DNA of 64,000 bases from Linderina pennispora. Its lineage: Eukaryota; Kickxellomycota; Kickxellomycetes; Kickxellales; Kickxellaceae. Positions 43,904-54,288 of this stretch are shown here, in pieces; the stretch's first letter is position 1, and each line of letters begins with the position of its first letter. The position numbers and the translations under genes are program-made. The stretch is taken from the NCBI RefSeq assembly GCF_002104995.1, contig NW_024468270.1, positions 1 through 64,000 on the forward strand, given 5' to 3'. Under the pieces are notes generated by a model. It was not told the DNA's origin. It made no database searches and worked only from the letters and a program-made list of their open reading frames with translations.

Positions 43904-45058
43904 GACAAGGTACCTAAGGCTGATAGTGCAGTAGATGCTGATGCTGCAGGAGGCAATACTATAGCTGACTATTGCTATATCCACCAAATCCCACAGCCAG
44001 AGCTGCAGAATCTGAAAGGCCACTGTGTATTCATCGATCCAGGTCAGGGCGATTTGCTATACATGATGCATGAAAATAGCAGTAATGGGAAGGAGAGTGA
44101 AAAGATGCTCTACCGCTACACATGGCAGCAGCGCAATAAGGAGCTCAAGCTGCGCCACTATGACAGGATTCGTCAGGCTACAAAGGATCAAGTCACAGAA
44201 GATGCTGTCCGCAGAGCAGAGGCAGAGCTTTCCAAGCACTGCTGCTGGACCCTTGGCCCAGAAAAATTCCGTGCCTATGTTACTGCCCATGCATCTGTGC
44301 AGTGTGTCCTAGCACCGTTTTATGCCAACACAATGACAGCATGAAGGTTACCAGAGCAGCAACTCACTAAGTCAAACAAGCAGCACCAGAGGCGCTGGAT
44401 GGCCCATCCGGGTGTTGGGACCAGTCCCAAGGTGTACCCGCTTCACCGCAAGCTGCGCCTTGATTCATTCATGAACCAGGCCCGTGCAGACCACAGGCTT
44501 GCCGCGAAACTCCGGAGCAAGTTCGGTCCAGATCCAGTGCTGATCATGGGCAATTGGAGTGCGGCGATGGCCCGACACCATGCACCGATTTGTGGCAAGG
44601 GATGGCGCGACAAGTTCAAGCACCATGGCTTTGAAGTCTATCTGATCGACGAATTCCGGACATCGTCGATGTGCCCGTTCTGCTGCGAAAAGTCGCTGCA
44701 GACATTCCGGCATGTTCCCAACCCGCGGCCCTACCAGAGATCGAAGAACCCAACTGTGAAGTGCCATGGCCTTCTCCGCTGTACAAGCGAGTCATGTAAG
44801 CGGGCCATGGCACAATACAGACGAGCCTATTCGTCTCGGCTCTTGAACCGCGATTTCGCAGCAGTTCTAAACTTCAGACTCGTTTTCCAGTCACTCTGTG
44901 ATTCAGGCAGTATTCCTGAATGGTTCTGTCGCTTTATGGCCATTGTTGCCGATGCTTCTGGCACCACCCCTGCAACAAAGAGGTCGTGCAAGAGGCGTGC
45001 AGCAGCAGGCGATTCTGCTTCCAGCAGCAGCGAACCAGCACTGAAGCGCCTGCGCTGA
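43904..45058 (+). pseudogene. Fanzor (eukaryotic TnpB-like RNA-guided nuclease) remnant
   Basis: One reading frame, interrupted by a single TGA at 44342-44344, encodes about 385 codons of the C-terminal nuclease half. Visible features: RuvC-I Asp in FIDPGQGDLLYMM (Asp codon 44036-44038); the bridge-like basic helix YTWQQRNKELKLRHYDRI; RuvC-II region LIMGNWS, with an alternative Glu in LIDEFRTS as described for Fanzors; a zinc ribbon CPFC plus CHGLLRC and TSESC; RuvC-III Asp in LLNRDFAAVLNF. The TnpB/Fanzor family cuts DNA guided by an RNA made from the element end. The N-terminal wedge/REC part is absent: the frame closes at 43901, 70 bp after unit U5. It is therefore truncated and nonsense-mutated. 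The tail (KRSCKRRAAAG) resembles a nuclear localisation signal. Confidence 0.85.
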
Positions 45059-45404
45059 GCAGGCCACCAAGATGGAGGATGTCCGTGATCGCCATTGCAC
45101 CAACAACCATCCGACACGTTCAAATGACCGGTTCGCCGTGATGCTTTTATCAACGTGTCAACCCATGCTGACTAGCAGCCGAGTTCGCATCGCAAGCAGA
45201 GTATTTCTAGTATTCTCAATTATATCTTTTATCAACCGCTGTTTTATTTTTGAAATGCCAAGTAACCATGAATTTGATATTTTTGCAATTAATCGTGCTC
45301 ATTTGAAGAGTATACAATTTTAAATGTTCAGCTTGAGCAAAGTGGCGATGCAAAAAACAAGTAAAATGTGCGAGGATCGATTAAAATACAACTGAAGCAA
45401 AAGT
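45059..45404. other. 3' flank of the Fanzor remnant
   Basis: Would be where an element end or guide-RNA scaffold could lie. I cannot identify a conserved end or hairpin. No gene seen. Confidence 0.3.
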
Positions 45405-45486
45405 CGACGCCTGCAGGATTCGAACCTGCGCGTAGAAACTACAATGCCTTAGCAGGGCATCGCCTTAACCACTCGGCCAAAGCGTC
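45405..45486 (-). tRNA. tRNA-Ser(GCT), left arm of palindrome
   Basis: 82 nt with a long variable arm. Acceptor GACGCTT/AGGCGTC, anticodon stem ATGCC/GGCAT around CTGCTAA (anticodon GCT), T arm GGTTCGAATCC. Inverted twin at 46487-46568. Confidence 0.92.
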
Positions 45487-45998
45487 AAAAACCGGCGCTT
45501 AACTCAGCCAATCCGATTTATACTCTGAGATTTTTCGTATTAATGCTGGGGACTTTCTCCCGGTAAACATATGGAGCTAGCTAGCCAAAACATATAAACC
45601 TGACCTAGGACTTGGGTGATGGCTCAGGTACTACGGTTGCGATGGGCTCCCGGGCTTTAGCAAATAAATCATCATAGCTGTGTGGACAGTTCTGCTCCAG
45701 CTCCCAACTAGTCTTACTATAAACATCATTGCATATGAACTACCCTTTTATCCTAGAAGTGAATAATAATTCTATTTACAGTTCAGTTATTGCTACTAAG
45801 AAATATTGGTACCAGTTGGGAACTAGAGCAGAACTGTCCACACAGCTATGATGATTTATTTGCTAAAGCCCGGGAGCCCATCGCAACCGTAGTACCTGAG
45901 CCATCACCCAAGTCCTAGGTCAGGTTTATATGTTTTGGCTAGCTAGCTCCATATGTTTACCGGGAGAAAGTCCCCAGCATTAATACGAAAAATTTCAG

Positions 45999-46449
45999 TG
46001 TTATGCTCGAATCCGACGAGCATGAACATGATGACTCGGCTCGAACTCCCACGATATCCCCTGACCCGGCTCCCACGGATCCAAGTCTGCACGTGGTACA
46101 ACAATGCAGTACCTTTATGCCGCAAAGACCAGTGACCGGTATTCCCGTCGTTCATGCAACGCAACGTCACTAGCAAGACACTAGTGCACCGAAGCATATA
46201 TATGCTTCGACTCGACAAGACTCCAAGACAATTCTTCATCCAGTGTCTACTAGAGTTCCCTACTCGTATATTCTGTTTCCTCCTGTTTTGAGTTCAAATA
46301 CAATTTATTTGAACTTCAACCCGAACCCAACACGATCCCCCGACTCCGTCCTCCTGCTCTTTCACCTGACTCGGACACGTCCGCAAGTAGTCCATCTAGC
46401 CCCGAGTTCCACTCCGTTGCTTCCTCTGCCACCGAAATAACACATAACA
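45999..46449. mobile_element. Solo LTR inserted upstream of tRNA-Ser (451 bp)
   Basis: Ends TGTTATG...CATAACA (TG...CA with 7-bp inverted ends) and is flanked by TCAG (45995-45998 and 46450-46453). The left palindrome arm has the uninterrupted sequence, proving an insertion. It lies 37 bp upstream of tRNA-Ser at 46487. No internal region, primer-binding site or gag/pol is present, so it is a solo LTR. Confidence 0.85.
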
Positions 46450-46486
46450 TCAGAGTATAAATCGGATTGGCTAAGCGCCGGTTTTT

Positions 46487-46568
46487 GACGCTTTGGCCGA
46501 GTGGTTAAGGCGATGCCCTGCTAAGGCATTGTAGTTTCTACGCGCAGGTTCGAATCCTGCAGGCGTCG
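46487..46568 (+). tRNA. tRNA-Ser(GCT), right arm of palindrome
   Basis: The same 82-nt gene as 45405-45486 on the opposite strand, including anticodon loop CTGCTAA and the long variable arm. Confidence 0.92.
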
Positions 46569-46719
46569 ACTTTTGCTTCTGCCGTTTATTTTTTTTCCCT
46601 TTTTGAATACAGACATCTTATCCAGCTGCATTTCCTTCAATGTCTATGTTGCCATCGTATGGTCCTCATAAAGTAAAGAGGCAATTGTAGTCTACAGCTG
46701 CTGGTCTTAGAGCAAAGGT

Positions 46720-48270
46720 TTATTCCGTTTTACTCTTACGCCTGGCTTTCATATCTTTGATGACATGCTTGATGGCGTGGAAGAGCGGGATGGCTACAGG
46801 CAAAAAGAACGGTAGGTAAATGGCGTACTTGTGCTGATCGGGGAAGTACAGCATTGAAACCATGGACGGGTCAAAGAACGCACCCTCTGCCTTTGTTGCC
46901 GCCACGATAGCATCTTGACATGCGCGGGCATGGTCATGGGCAACGTGTGCGCGAGTGATTTTAGCTAGTGCTGCAAGCGAAGCATCGACTTGCCCTTTAA
47001 TGCTATCCATGACGACCATATTCTGCATAGACTCGACTAAGGTGATGAGCGACTTCAGGGTGGTGACGGCTGTCTGGCGGTTGTTTGCAAGCCAGCGTCT
47101 TGCCAGCGCATCATATTCCCACCCGCTGATGCCCGTTGCGGTGGCTCGCTGTACGTTCACACGGCCCTTGACAGACGGCAGGGGCGTGTCGCTGCGGATT
47201 CCCAAGAGTTCGCGCAGTTGGGCAACAAAGACGCCCATGTACGGCCGCAGGTCTCTTTGTGAGACCACTATCTGGCCACTTGCGGTCTTGGGGAAATTGG
47301 CCACAGCAATGCCGCCCCATTGCGGGATCAAGAATGCGTTGGTCTTTGACTGTGTGTGGTGGTCGTCAAGAATGTGCATGGGTTGCAGGTCACGTTTCGG
47401 CACAAACAGAATAAAGTTGAGCATCGGTGAAACCGGGTCGGTTGATGCTAGGTTCCAGCTGGCAGAGTTGATAAAGTGTGGCAGGGCATCTGAGGTCAGA
47501 TACGTGTAGTTGGCGGCACGCTGGGGGGTGACTGGCAGTGGGCCGGCGTGGTGCAAGACCTGTGAGGATACTGAGAGCTTGGTCAGCGGTCTGACAATAT
47601 CAATGAGTGGCTGCAGGTAGGTGGACAGCGCCTGCTCGATCTCCCAGTCCACTGATAGTCCGCCGGTTGGATCCTCGTTGATCAGCGTGAATGTGACAGC
47701 GTACTCTGGCGAGTACTTTAGTGCACGGCCCTCAGGTCTGCGTACCTCGCGCTCTTCTTTTGCCACGATGCGTGCGATCCATTTGGCAACAGTCTCACTG
47801 GTGTCTGCCGTGCTTGGCAGCGGAATCTGTGCCGACCGGGCAGTCCCCACTGTTGCACTGACTTCCTCCTGTGTCTCGACAGTGTAATGGCCGGGTAGAT
47901 CAGGCGCCAGTCCACGTTGCACCTGGGCGGTAAATGCGACGCGCCATTCGCCGGGCTTGTATGGCAATCTGCTCTTTGCGAGTTTTGTGTCAACCAGCTT
48001 CTGCACTTCATTGAGCGAAATGTCAGGCGAATCGACGTAAAAGGTGAAAGGGATTTCCAGTGCATCGGCTTGTGTGTATTGTGCAATTTCGGTAGAGGGA
48101 AGGTCGGCGCGGTATACGCGTGTTGTCGTCCACCACAGCGGCAGGCCCAACAGAAACACAGATAATATGCTGAGGACTACCACTATACGGTCGCGATGTA
48201 CGGATATTATTGTCTTGTCCTGGCCCTTACCGCGCAAAAGGGCCCGAATTCTGTCGACGAGCGCAGGCAT
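46720..48270 (-). CDS. GPI transamidase subunit PIG-S (Gpi17-like)
   Basis: A 516-aa protein if started at ATG 48270 (in-frame ATG 48372 would add a Ser/His-rich leader). An N-terminal membrane anchor (IVVVLSILSVFLLGLPLWW) after a basic cytosolic stretch, the PIG-S signature WTTTRVYRADLP, a large lumenal domain (FVPKRDLQPMHI, IPQWGGIAVANFP) and a C-terminal membrane segment (YLPFFLPVAIPLFHAI) with a KARRKSK tail. PIG-S is a non-catalytic subunit of the ER complex that attaches GPI anchors to proteins. The frame is intact with no introns seen. Confidence 0.9.
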   Translation of the reverse strand: MPALVDRIRALLRGKGQDKTIISVHRDRIVVVLSILSVFLLGLPLWWTTTRVYRADLPSTEIAQYTQADALEIPFTFYVDSPDISLNEVQKLVDTKLAKSRLPYKPGEWRVAFTAQVQRGLAPDLPGHYTVETQEEVSATVGTARSAQIPLPSTADTSETVAKWIARIVAKEEREVRRPEGRALKYSPEYAVTFTLINEDPTGGLSVDWEIEQALSTYLQPLIDIVRPLTKLSVSSQVLHHAGPLPVTPQRAANYTYLTSDALPHFINSASWNLASTDPVSPMLNFILFVPKRDLQPMHILDDHHTQSKTNAFLIPQWGGIAVANFPKTASGQIVVSQRDLRPYMGVFVAQLRELLGIRSDTPLPSVKGRVNVQRATATGISGWEYDALARRWLANNRQTAVTTLKSLITLVESMQNMVVMDSIKGQVDASLAALAKITRAHVAHDHARACQDAIVAATKAEGAFFDPSMVSMLYFPDQHKYAIYLPFFLPVAIPLFHAIKHVIKDMKARRKSKTE

Positions 48271-49074
48271 TTGTGTTGGTATGCAGGAGCGGGTGTGCGA
48301 ATTGGAGGAGCAGGAATGCGTGTGGGAACTGGGGAGAGGTGAGGGAAGCTGCGTGGATAGGGCGAGCCGCAAAGGTATCGCTAGGCCGCATCAATAATGC
48401 TGCAGGCCGGCTCGCAGTGATGCCAGGCTTGAGCCGAGCCGGGTGCCGGTGACAAAGTACTGCGCAGTACTATAGATCCCCCGTGACAGAACCAAAGGGA
48501 GCAATAGCATGGAGGGGGCGCCCGCAATTGGATGGGGTGTTTTTGGTGAATATCAGGGCAAAGCGCGCATATCTCTGCGGTATAGTGAGCTCGATTGGCT
48601 TTTTGGCACCTTGGGCTTTTTTTTGAAACCGCGAGTGTGACTCGGGCCAAGGGCCGGAGGGGATGTGCGCACTATACAGGTCGCCAGGAAGAGTGCTAGC
48701 AGAGACGGTATAAAGTTTAATGGGTGTCAAGGTCGCTCTCAATGCTGGCTCGTCTAAAATTTTTCTTTACTTCTCCAATTCTTCGCTTATTCAACTAGTC
48801 TGAGCTGCATTTTGCTTCCTTCTTTTTGCGTCCGTTGTGCAAAAAAAGCTACTTTACTTTTACTTTACGAAAAAAGGCACCAAAAAGCCGTTATATCCAC
48901 TAGGTAAGGCCCGCCCGCCACTCCCACATCCACGACCAGCCCTTTGTGTCTCCGTATCCCACCAGAAATTAAAATAAACAATACGTTCCACACACACCCC
49001 GACGCAGCAGCAGAAGCTAACAGCCAAAACATAGCCCATATAGACACTGTTACACGAAACACACTGTATAAAAG
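48271..49074. promoter_or_regulatory. Divergent region between PIG-S and the P-loop kinase gene
   Basis: About 800 bp. T-rich and CT-rich stretches precede the kinase-like gene (TTTGCTTCCTTCTTTTTGCG near 48812). Distinct elements are not identified. Confidence 0.35.
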
Positions 49075-50469
49075 ATGCCGCAAATGCTTGTACTCATCGG
49101 CCTGCCGGGCTGTGGTAAAACGGCGTTCGCCAAGCGCCTAGCGGCGCACGGACACAGCTGGGAGCGTATCAACCAGGACGAGTCCGGCAGCCGGTCCCTG
49201 TGCGAGCAGCACGCAGCAAAGTTCCTCAAGGAGGGCAAGAATGTGGTCATTGATCGGTGCAACTTTGACGAGGACCAGCGCAAAATCTGGGTCAAGATTG
49301 CTGAGGACGCGTTTGCGCCGGTGGACGCGCTGTACTTTGACATTGACGTCAAGGTGTGCAAGGAGCGTGTCAAGGCACGTACCAGCCACCCGACGGGCGT
49401 CGAGGGCAAGTTTGGCTCTGAGGTTGTTGCGCGCTTTGACCGGCTCATGACCCGCCCGTCGATTTACGAGGGCTTCCGGTTCATCCACAACATCGCCACC
49501 CATCTGCCACCGCCCAAGAAGGGCATGACTGAGGACGAGGTGTTCACGCACAGCACGATCAGCAGCATCATGGTGATGTTCCCCCCCAGCAAGGAGCCTA
49601 CGCCCTGCAAGGCCGAGCCGCCCAAGGAGGAATGCAAGAAGGAGGAGGTCAAGGTCACCGTCAAGGTCGAGGAGGAGAAGAAGCAGGAGTGCAAGAAGAA
49701 GGAGGAGGTAAAGGAGGAGGTCACCGTCAAGGTCAAGGTCGAGGAGGAGACCATCAAGAAGAAGAAGGAGCAGAAGGCTGTCGACTTTGTCCAGGCTGAC
49801 TGGGTCGGCAAGCCGCCTGTCGGCACGATCACCAAGCCCAACGAGGGCTATGGAACGTACAAGGAGACCAAGGCTATGTGGGAGGACGAGCAGCACACGC
49901 AGCACTTCAACCACTCGCTGTACAACGAGCAGGCGGACCGCGAGGTCGGAAAGGGCCGGGAGGCAGACCGCCGTACGCGCCACGTGCAGCACTCGGACCA
50001 CATGGTCAACCCGACGCAGGGCCTGGCTCGTGCCTTCGACCACCTGTCCCTGGACCGCGACCAGCAGGGCCACGAGGTTGAGTGCGATGGCAAGCGGAGA
50101 CATTTCCACGACCGCTCACACTACTACCACCAGCACGAGCACCAGGAGAACGCCAAGGCAGGCACCGCGCGCACCTACGAGCACAAGCACATGAACAGCT
50201 TCCGCCACGTGCACGCTGACAAGCCCGACAAGGCCCGCACAGAGGCGTTTGAGCACCGCTCGTTCAACTACGCGTACAAGGGCGGCGCCGGCTTCGATCC
50301 CGAGCAAGTCATGATGAGCTCGTCAAAGAACAAGCTCAAGTTCGAAGACGAAATCAAGGCCTCGTTCCACAATCTGCCTGTCAACGACCACTTCTCGTTT
50401 GCCCAGAACGTCAAGTGGGAGACTGAGTTCCCGACAAAGCCCAACTGGAGTGTCTTTGGTGGCAAGTAA
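49075..50469 (+). CDS. P-loop polynucleotide-kinase-like protein with Lys/Glu linker and His-rich repeat C-terminus
   Basis: A 464-aa protein. Residues 1-~150 form a P-loop kinase of the PNKP/AAA_33 type: Walker A GLPGCGKTAFAKRL, catalytic-base-like NQDE, VVIDRCNFD (Walker B region), and the lid Arg-rich part KERVKARTSHPTG, then RFDRLMTRPSIYEGF. In PNKP the kinase adds phosphate to 5'-OH DNA ends. Residues ~180-235 are almost pure Lys/Glu/Val (KEEVKVTVKVEEEKK), probably a charged helix. Residues ~240-440 are His-rich with spaced blocks such as HTQHFNHSLYNEQ, HVQHSDHMVN, ARAFDHLSL, TYEHKHMNSF and EAFEHRSFNY, which look like degenerate repeats of unknown function. No phosphatase or FHA domain is present. 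Confidence 0.8.
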   Translation: MPQMLVLIGLPGCGKTAFAKRLAAHGHSWERINQDESGSRSLCEQHAAKFLKEGKNVVIDRCNFDEDQRKIWVKIAEDAFAPVDALYFDIDVKVCKERVKARTSHPTGVEGKFGSEVVARFDRLMTRPSIYEGFRFIHNIATHLPPPKKGMTEDEVFTHSTISSIMVMFPPSKEPTPCKAEPPKEECKKEEVKVTVKVEEEKKQECKKKEEVKEEVTVKVKVEEETIKKKKEQKAVDFVQADWVGKPPVGTITKPNEGYGTYKETKAMWEDEQHTQHFNHSLYNEQADREVGKGREADRRTRHVQHSDHMVNPTQGLARAFDHLSLDRDQQGHEVECDGKRRHFHDRSHYYHQHEHQENAKAGTARTYEHKHMNSFRHVHADKPDKARTEAFEHRSFNYAYKGGAGFDPEQVMMSSSKNKLKFEDEIKASFHNLPVNDHFSFAQNVKWETEFPTKPNWSVFGGK

Positions 50470-50573
50470 GCATAATCCAAAACCGTCTCCCTCTTCATCC
50501 AAACCAACATTGTCATCTTTTTAGCCCTTTCTCTTTTCTTTATTGTCTTTCCAATTTTCTCTCTAAAACCCCT

Positions 50574-52400
50574 CTACAGCTTGATGTGCGTGTGCGGGTG
50601 ATGGTGGTAGTGCGGGCACGACGTGACTAGCTGCTGGAAGTTCTCGGCCGGCAACCACATCCTCTTCTTGACCTCCTCGACGACCTCCATTGAGTATGTT
50701 CCATCAGGAATGTCGGCAGTGCCTGCCACGCTGCTCTCCTTGACCATCTGGATCCACGAGTCCTCCTGCGCCAGGTTCTCCTTGACCGCTTGGTGGATAA
50801 ACGCTGCCGTGATCTGCGCCGAGGTTTCGCGGATGCGCTCGATGCGCGGGTACAGCTCGCCACGAGCATGCTCCTCGTCGGTCAGCGAGTTGGCCAGCGC
50901 CTTTGATACAGCAAAGATCATGGTGTCGGTGATGCGCTTAGGCTTGCACAGTACCGACCCAAGCCCAATGGGTGGGAACACATACATGTTATTGCCCTGG
51001 CCGGGAACACGCTCCTCGCCGGTCCCGGGGATCGTATATGTCGGGAACGCGGTGCCAGATGCAAACAGCACACGGTTGTTTGTATGCACCATGGCCTCCT
51101 CAAACGAGCATTCGGCCTTGGTTTCGGGGTTCGATAGCGGGAAAATAATCGGGCGGTTCGTCTGGTTCAGCTCGTCCATGCGCTTCAGAATACCTTCGTG
51201 GAACGCCTTGTAGATGGTTGACAGACCAATGAGTGCCGTCGGCTTGACGTAGTCGAGCGTCTCCTCCAGCGTCTTGCACTGTGTAGCCCCGTTGTCGTGG
51301 CGGGCAAAGTAAATCTTGTGGTCGGCCAGCTTGTCGCCGCGGTTGGCCGTGATCATGCCGCGCGAGTCGACAAACCAGAACATAGCCTTGGCTTGCTCCT
51401 CTGGAATTCTGTGCTCAATGATAAAGTAGTCAGCCAGCTGCTTGGCGACACCAACGCCGGCGGAGCCAGCCCCAACGAACAGAATGCGCTGGTCCTTTGG
51501 TGGGATTCCAGCCTGCTGCACGGCAGAGATAAAGCCGCCAAGGATAACTGACCCGGTGCCCTGGATATCGTCGTTAAAACACAATATCTGGTTGCGCCAT
51601 TTGTCGAGCAGGCCAAAAGCATGGTCAGTGCTAAAGTCCTCGAACTGGATAAACATATTTGGGAACGCCTTGTGCAGCGCAGTGATGATCTTGTCAGCAG
51701 CAGCATAGAATGTCCCATTGTCCGGGCGGTGCTGCCGAATGCCAAGGTACAGCGGGTCCTGGAGGTACTGCTCTGTGTCTGTGCCAAAGTCCAGCACAAT
51801 CGGCAGGCATCTGTCGGGATGAAGACCAGCCGCAGCCACGTACAGCTGCAGCTTGCCTACCGGAATACCCATGCCGTTCATGCCCAGATCGCCCAGGCCC
51901 AGGATGCGTGAGCCATCGGTGATGACTGTTATCTCGGGCTCGTCCCCCTCAATCGACTCGCGGTAGTTGCTGATAATCTCATCAATATTGTCGACCTCGG
52001 TTATTGGAATGTACAGGCCATCGACTGCATTGGGTGGCGCCAAGAACGGGTAAATGTGCGAGTACTCTTGGCATGCCTTGCCCACGGTCGGCGTGTAGAT
52101 GATGGGAGCAATCTCCTTGAGGTTGTGGAGCACCAGCCGATAGAACAGATTGATGTTGGTCGTTCGTACCCACGACAGGAATATGTACTTTTCGATATTT
52201 GTGCTTTTGAGCTGGAGCTGCTCCAGCACGCGCTTCTCCTGTATGTCAAAGTTCTCGACACCCGACGGAACCAGGCCCTTCAGGTGCATGGCGGAGCGCG
52301 TGGCATAGGGCAAGGCGGTACCGGCGCTGGAGGCGATCAGGTCAGGCGTGCTGCTGCGAGACTGGTTGGAAGACGTGGTCTCGGCCATGGTAGGTGCCAT
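50574..52400 (-). CDS. Malic enzyme (NAD(P)-dependent malate dehydrogenase, decarboxylating)
   Basis: A 608-aa intact frame. Malic enzyme motifs: IIYTPTVGKACQEYSHIY (catalytic Tyr), GSRILGLGDLGMNGMGIPVG, KLQLYVAAAGLHPDRCLP, metal-site region FEDFSTDHAFGLL followed by CFNDDIQGTGSVILGG, nucleotide site ILFVGAGSAGVGVAKQL, and PIIFPLSNPETKAECSFEEA. It converts malate to pyruvate and CO2, producing NAD(P)H; in oleaginous fungi this can supply NADPH for lipid synthesis. The N-terminal ~30 residues are Ser/Thr-rich without a convincing mitochondrial signal, so location is uncertain. It is convergent with the kinase-like gene (104 bp). Confidence 0.95.
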   Translation of the reverse strand: MAPTMAETTSSNQSRSSTPDLIASSAGTALPYATRSAMHLKGLVPSGVENFDIQEKRVLEQLQLKSTNIEKYIFLSWVRTTNINLFYRLVLHNLKEIAPIIYTPTVGKACQEYSHIYPFLAPPNAVDGLYIPITEVDNIDEIISNYRESIEGDEPEITVITDGSRILGLGDLGMNGMGIPVGKLQLYVAAAGLHPDRCLPIVLDFGTDTEQYLQDPLYLGIRQHRPDNGTFYAAADKIITALHKAFPNMFIQFEDFSTDHAFGLLDKWRNQILCFNDDIQGTGSVILGGFISAVQQAGIPPKDQRILFVGAGSAGVGVAKQLADYFIIEHRIPEEQAKAMFWFVDSRGMITANRGDKLADHKIYFARHDNGATQCKTLEETLDYVKPTALIGLSTIYKAFHEGILKRMDELNQTNRPIIFPLSNPETKAECSFEEAMVHTNNRVLFASGTAFPTYTIPGTGEERVPGQGNNMYVFPPIGLGSVLCKPKRITDTMIFAVSKALANSLTDEEHARGELYPRIERIRETSAQITAAFIHQAVKENLAQEDSWIQMVKESSVAGTADIPDGTYSMEVVEEVKKRMWLPAENFQQLVTSCPHYHHHPHTHIKL

Positions 52401-54288
52401 CGTTTACAGAGGTCAATTGAGTAAGTGTAGGGAGAGCGAAGAAGAAAAAAAGTGCAATGTGGTAGTTCAGCGGCAAATCCCCGTCAGCCGCTCTGGCTAT
52501 ATATACATGGCCGCGGCCCAATGATAATCTTGCTTTATTCTCCTTTTGTAAGCGGGCAATATCGGGCACATTGGTGCATAAAGCCATGTCGGAAAAAGCA
52601 GCCCGGCGAAAGGCGAGGCTTTCCAGCCAGTCCAAGCAAGAGAAAAAACCATACCCCGCCACCACCTGTTTGCGGTGTCGGAAAACCTGCTCGCCTTTCC
52701 CGGCATCCTCCGCTGTAAACACTGCTTTTTTATTTTTGCGTGCCCCGTGCGCACTGGGACATAATGCTCACATCAGGTTTTGCAAATCCCCTCCCTTTCT
52801 TCTGCGCACGCGATGGCTGTTCATTCTTGGAAAGCTGGGGCAAAGCGGCCCGGCTTGGGGGAGAGGCGAAGTTGGGGAGGCTTTTGTTGTCGTTCGCGGC
52901 TGTAGCGGCCATTGCGTGCAAATACTCTGACCGAGTTTCACCTTGAAACAATCTGCCGCTTCCACCTGCCCCCTTAATGTCTCGAAAAAGGCCTGGCTAC
53001 TGTCATCATATACCCCCTGTTCCCACCCCCTTTCTCCCCCTTCATAAAAAGCAGCATCGAGCCACACACATGCCTTTCTGTCTGCAAGTTTACCGCTTTC
53101 CTGGTGCCATCCTTGATGCGCCCGCCATGTATTCGTCTGCATGGCCGATGTAAACTCTTACTGGACACATGACCTGTTGGCAATTCTAGTACACTATCAT
53201 ACTGAATGCATGCTCATAAATCTCCTACCACGGCGCTCTCAAGCTGCGCTGGATGATGTCTTGATTGGATCCTTCCACGAAAGCAGTCAAGTGTGAGAGC
53301 AGTGGCTGGAAGAACACCAGAGTCTTGGCTAACTTAATGTATATGTTCAGAGCTCCATTCCAATCTTGCTGCTAGTGGGTACATGGACTGTACCCTGGTT
53401 GCAGCCATCACACTTTGTTCACCTAGGCTAGTCGACCCTGGCCGCTTGTATCCAGAACTGCCTTCCAAGCGCGAATAACGCTAATTGCCATGGGCAGTTC
53501 GAGTTACGCTTTGGCTCTAGAAGCTGCTCATCCCTCTTTGTATAGATTCAATACATGTGATGTACGGTTGCTCAAACAGCCTTGTGCAGATCACTACCAA
53601 CTTTGAAATACACCAAGCTACATCCATTCGACGATCTGGGCAAATGTGACCTTTTGATGGCAGCAAACCGAAAACCAATGAAACCCCATCTAGCAACTGA
53701 TTGTTTACTTTGGATGATCTTGTCATTTGGTCAGGTGATGCCTGACTGTCGATCTCATTTACATACATGAGTCCACTAGTGGTATATGCTCTGGATACAA
53801 TGTTCCTACTGCCAAATAGCGAATTCAAACTTGAGCAACTGTATACAACACATAGGAAAGTAGTCTGCAGCTGTTGTTTTTAATAGAAAGTTGGAAGCTC
53901 TATTATCGAATAATAAATGCATTCTAATATTAAAGAAAGCCTTGGCAAGTAAAAGCACCAGATAGACTAAAGGATATGTCCTGCAGAGTCTCGATCAATA
54001 CCATCCAAATGAACTGTTGGGTGAGTGTACAGCGGCTGAGGGTGTTGACATTTGGGGTCCGGAGTCCCCCTGCGCCACCATAGACAAGACCGAAACGCAT
54101 ACGTACAAAGGCCCGGACAGACGACCAGCCTTCCTTCTTCCCCTCAGTCAATTTGAGAAGTTATTATTTTCCATATATTCTATAACCACTTATTCCCCAA
54201 GTTAACAGAGGGAACCCAGCAAAGAGCTGATTTTGCTTATGCATACTCTCAATACTAGTCTCTAGACTCATTACTCTCAAGCAACATA
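52401..54288. other. Intergenic, 1.9 kb
   Basis: Upstream of malic enzyme. A TATA-like TATATATAC (about 52499) lies ~100 bp before the ATG region. The remainder has frames under 130 codons with no support. The right end approaches the 7TM pseudogene. Confidence 0.35.

Larger units (their letters stand above)
45405..46568. repeat. Palindromic duplication of a tRNA-Ser locus
   Basis: Two ~300-bp inverted arms, 45405-45710 and 45814-46568, face each other across a ~103-bp spacer. Each arm carries tRNA-Ser(GCT) at its outer end. The arms are nearly identical (for example CCCGGGCTTTAGCAAATAAA and its complement), except that the right arm contains a 451-bp solo LTR at 45999-46449. Confidence 0.88.

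Noticed and set aside
45943..46239. 98-codon minus-strand frame within the palindrome and LTR
   Set aside because: It spans the palindrome arm and the inserted LTR, so it cannot be an ancestral gene.
49138..50109. Long minus-strand Leu-rich frame of 323 codons
   Set aside because: It is the antisense shadow of the GC-rich kinase-like gene; no start context or family support.
53517..53828. A 103-codon minus-strand frame
   Set aside because: No recognisable motif or codon bias, and no conserved neighbour.
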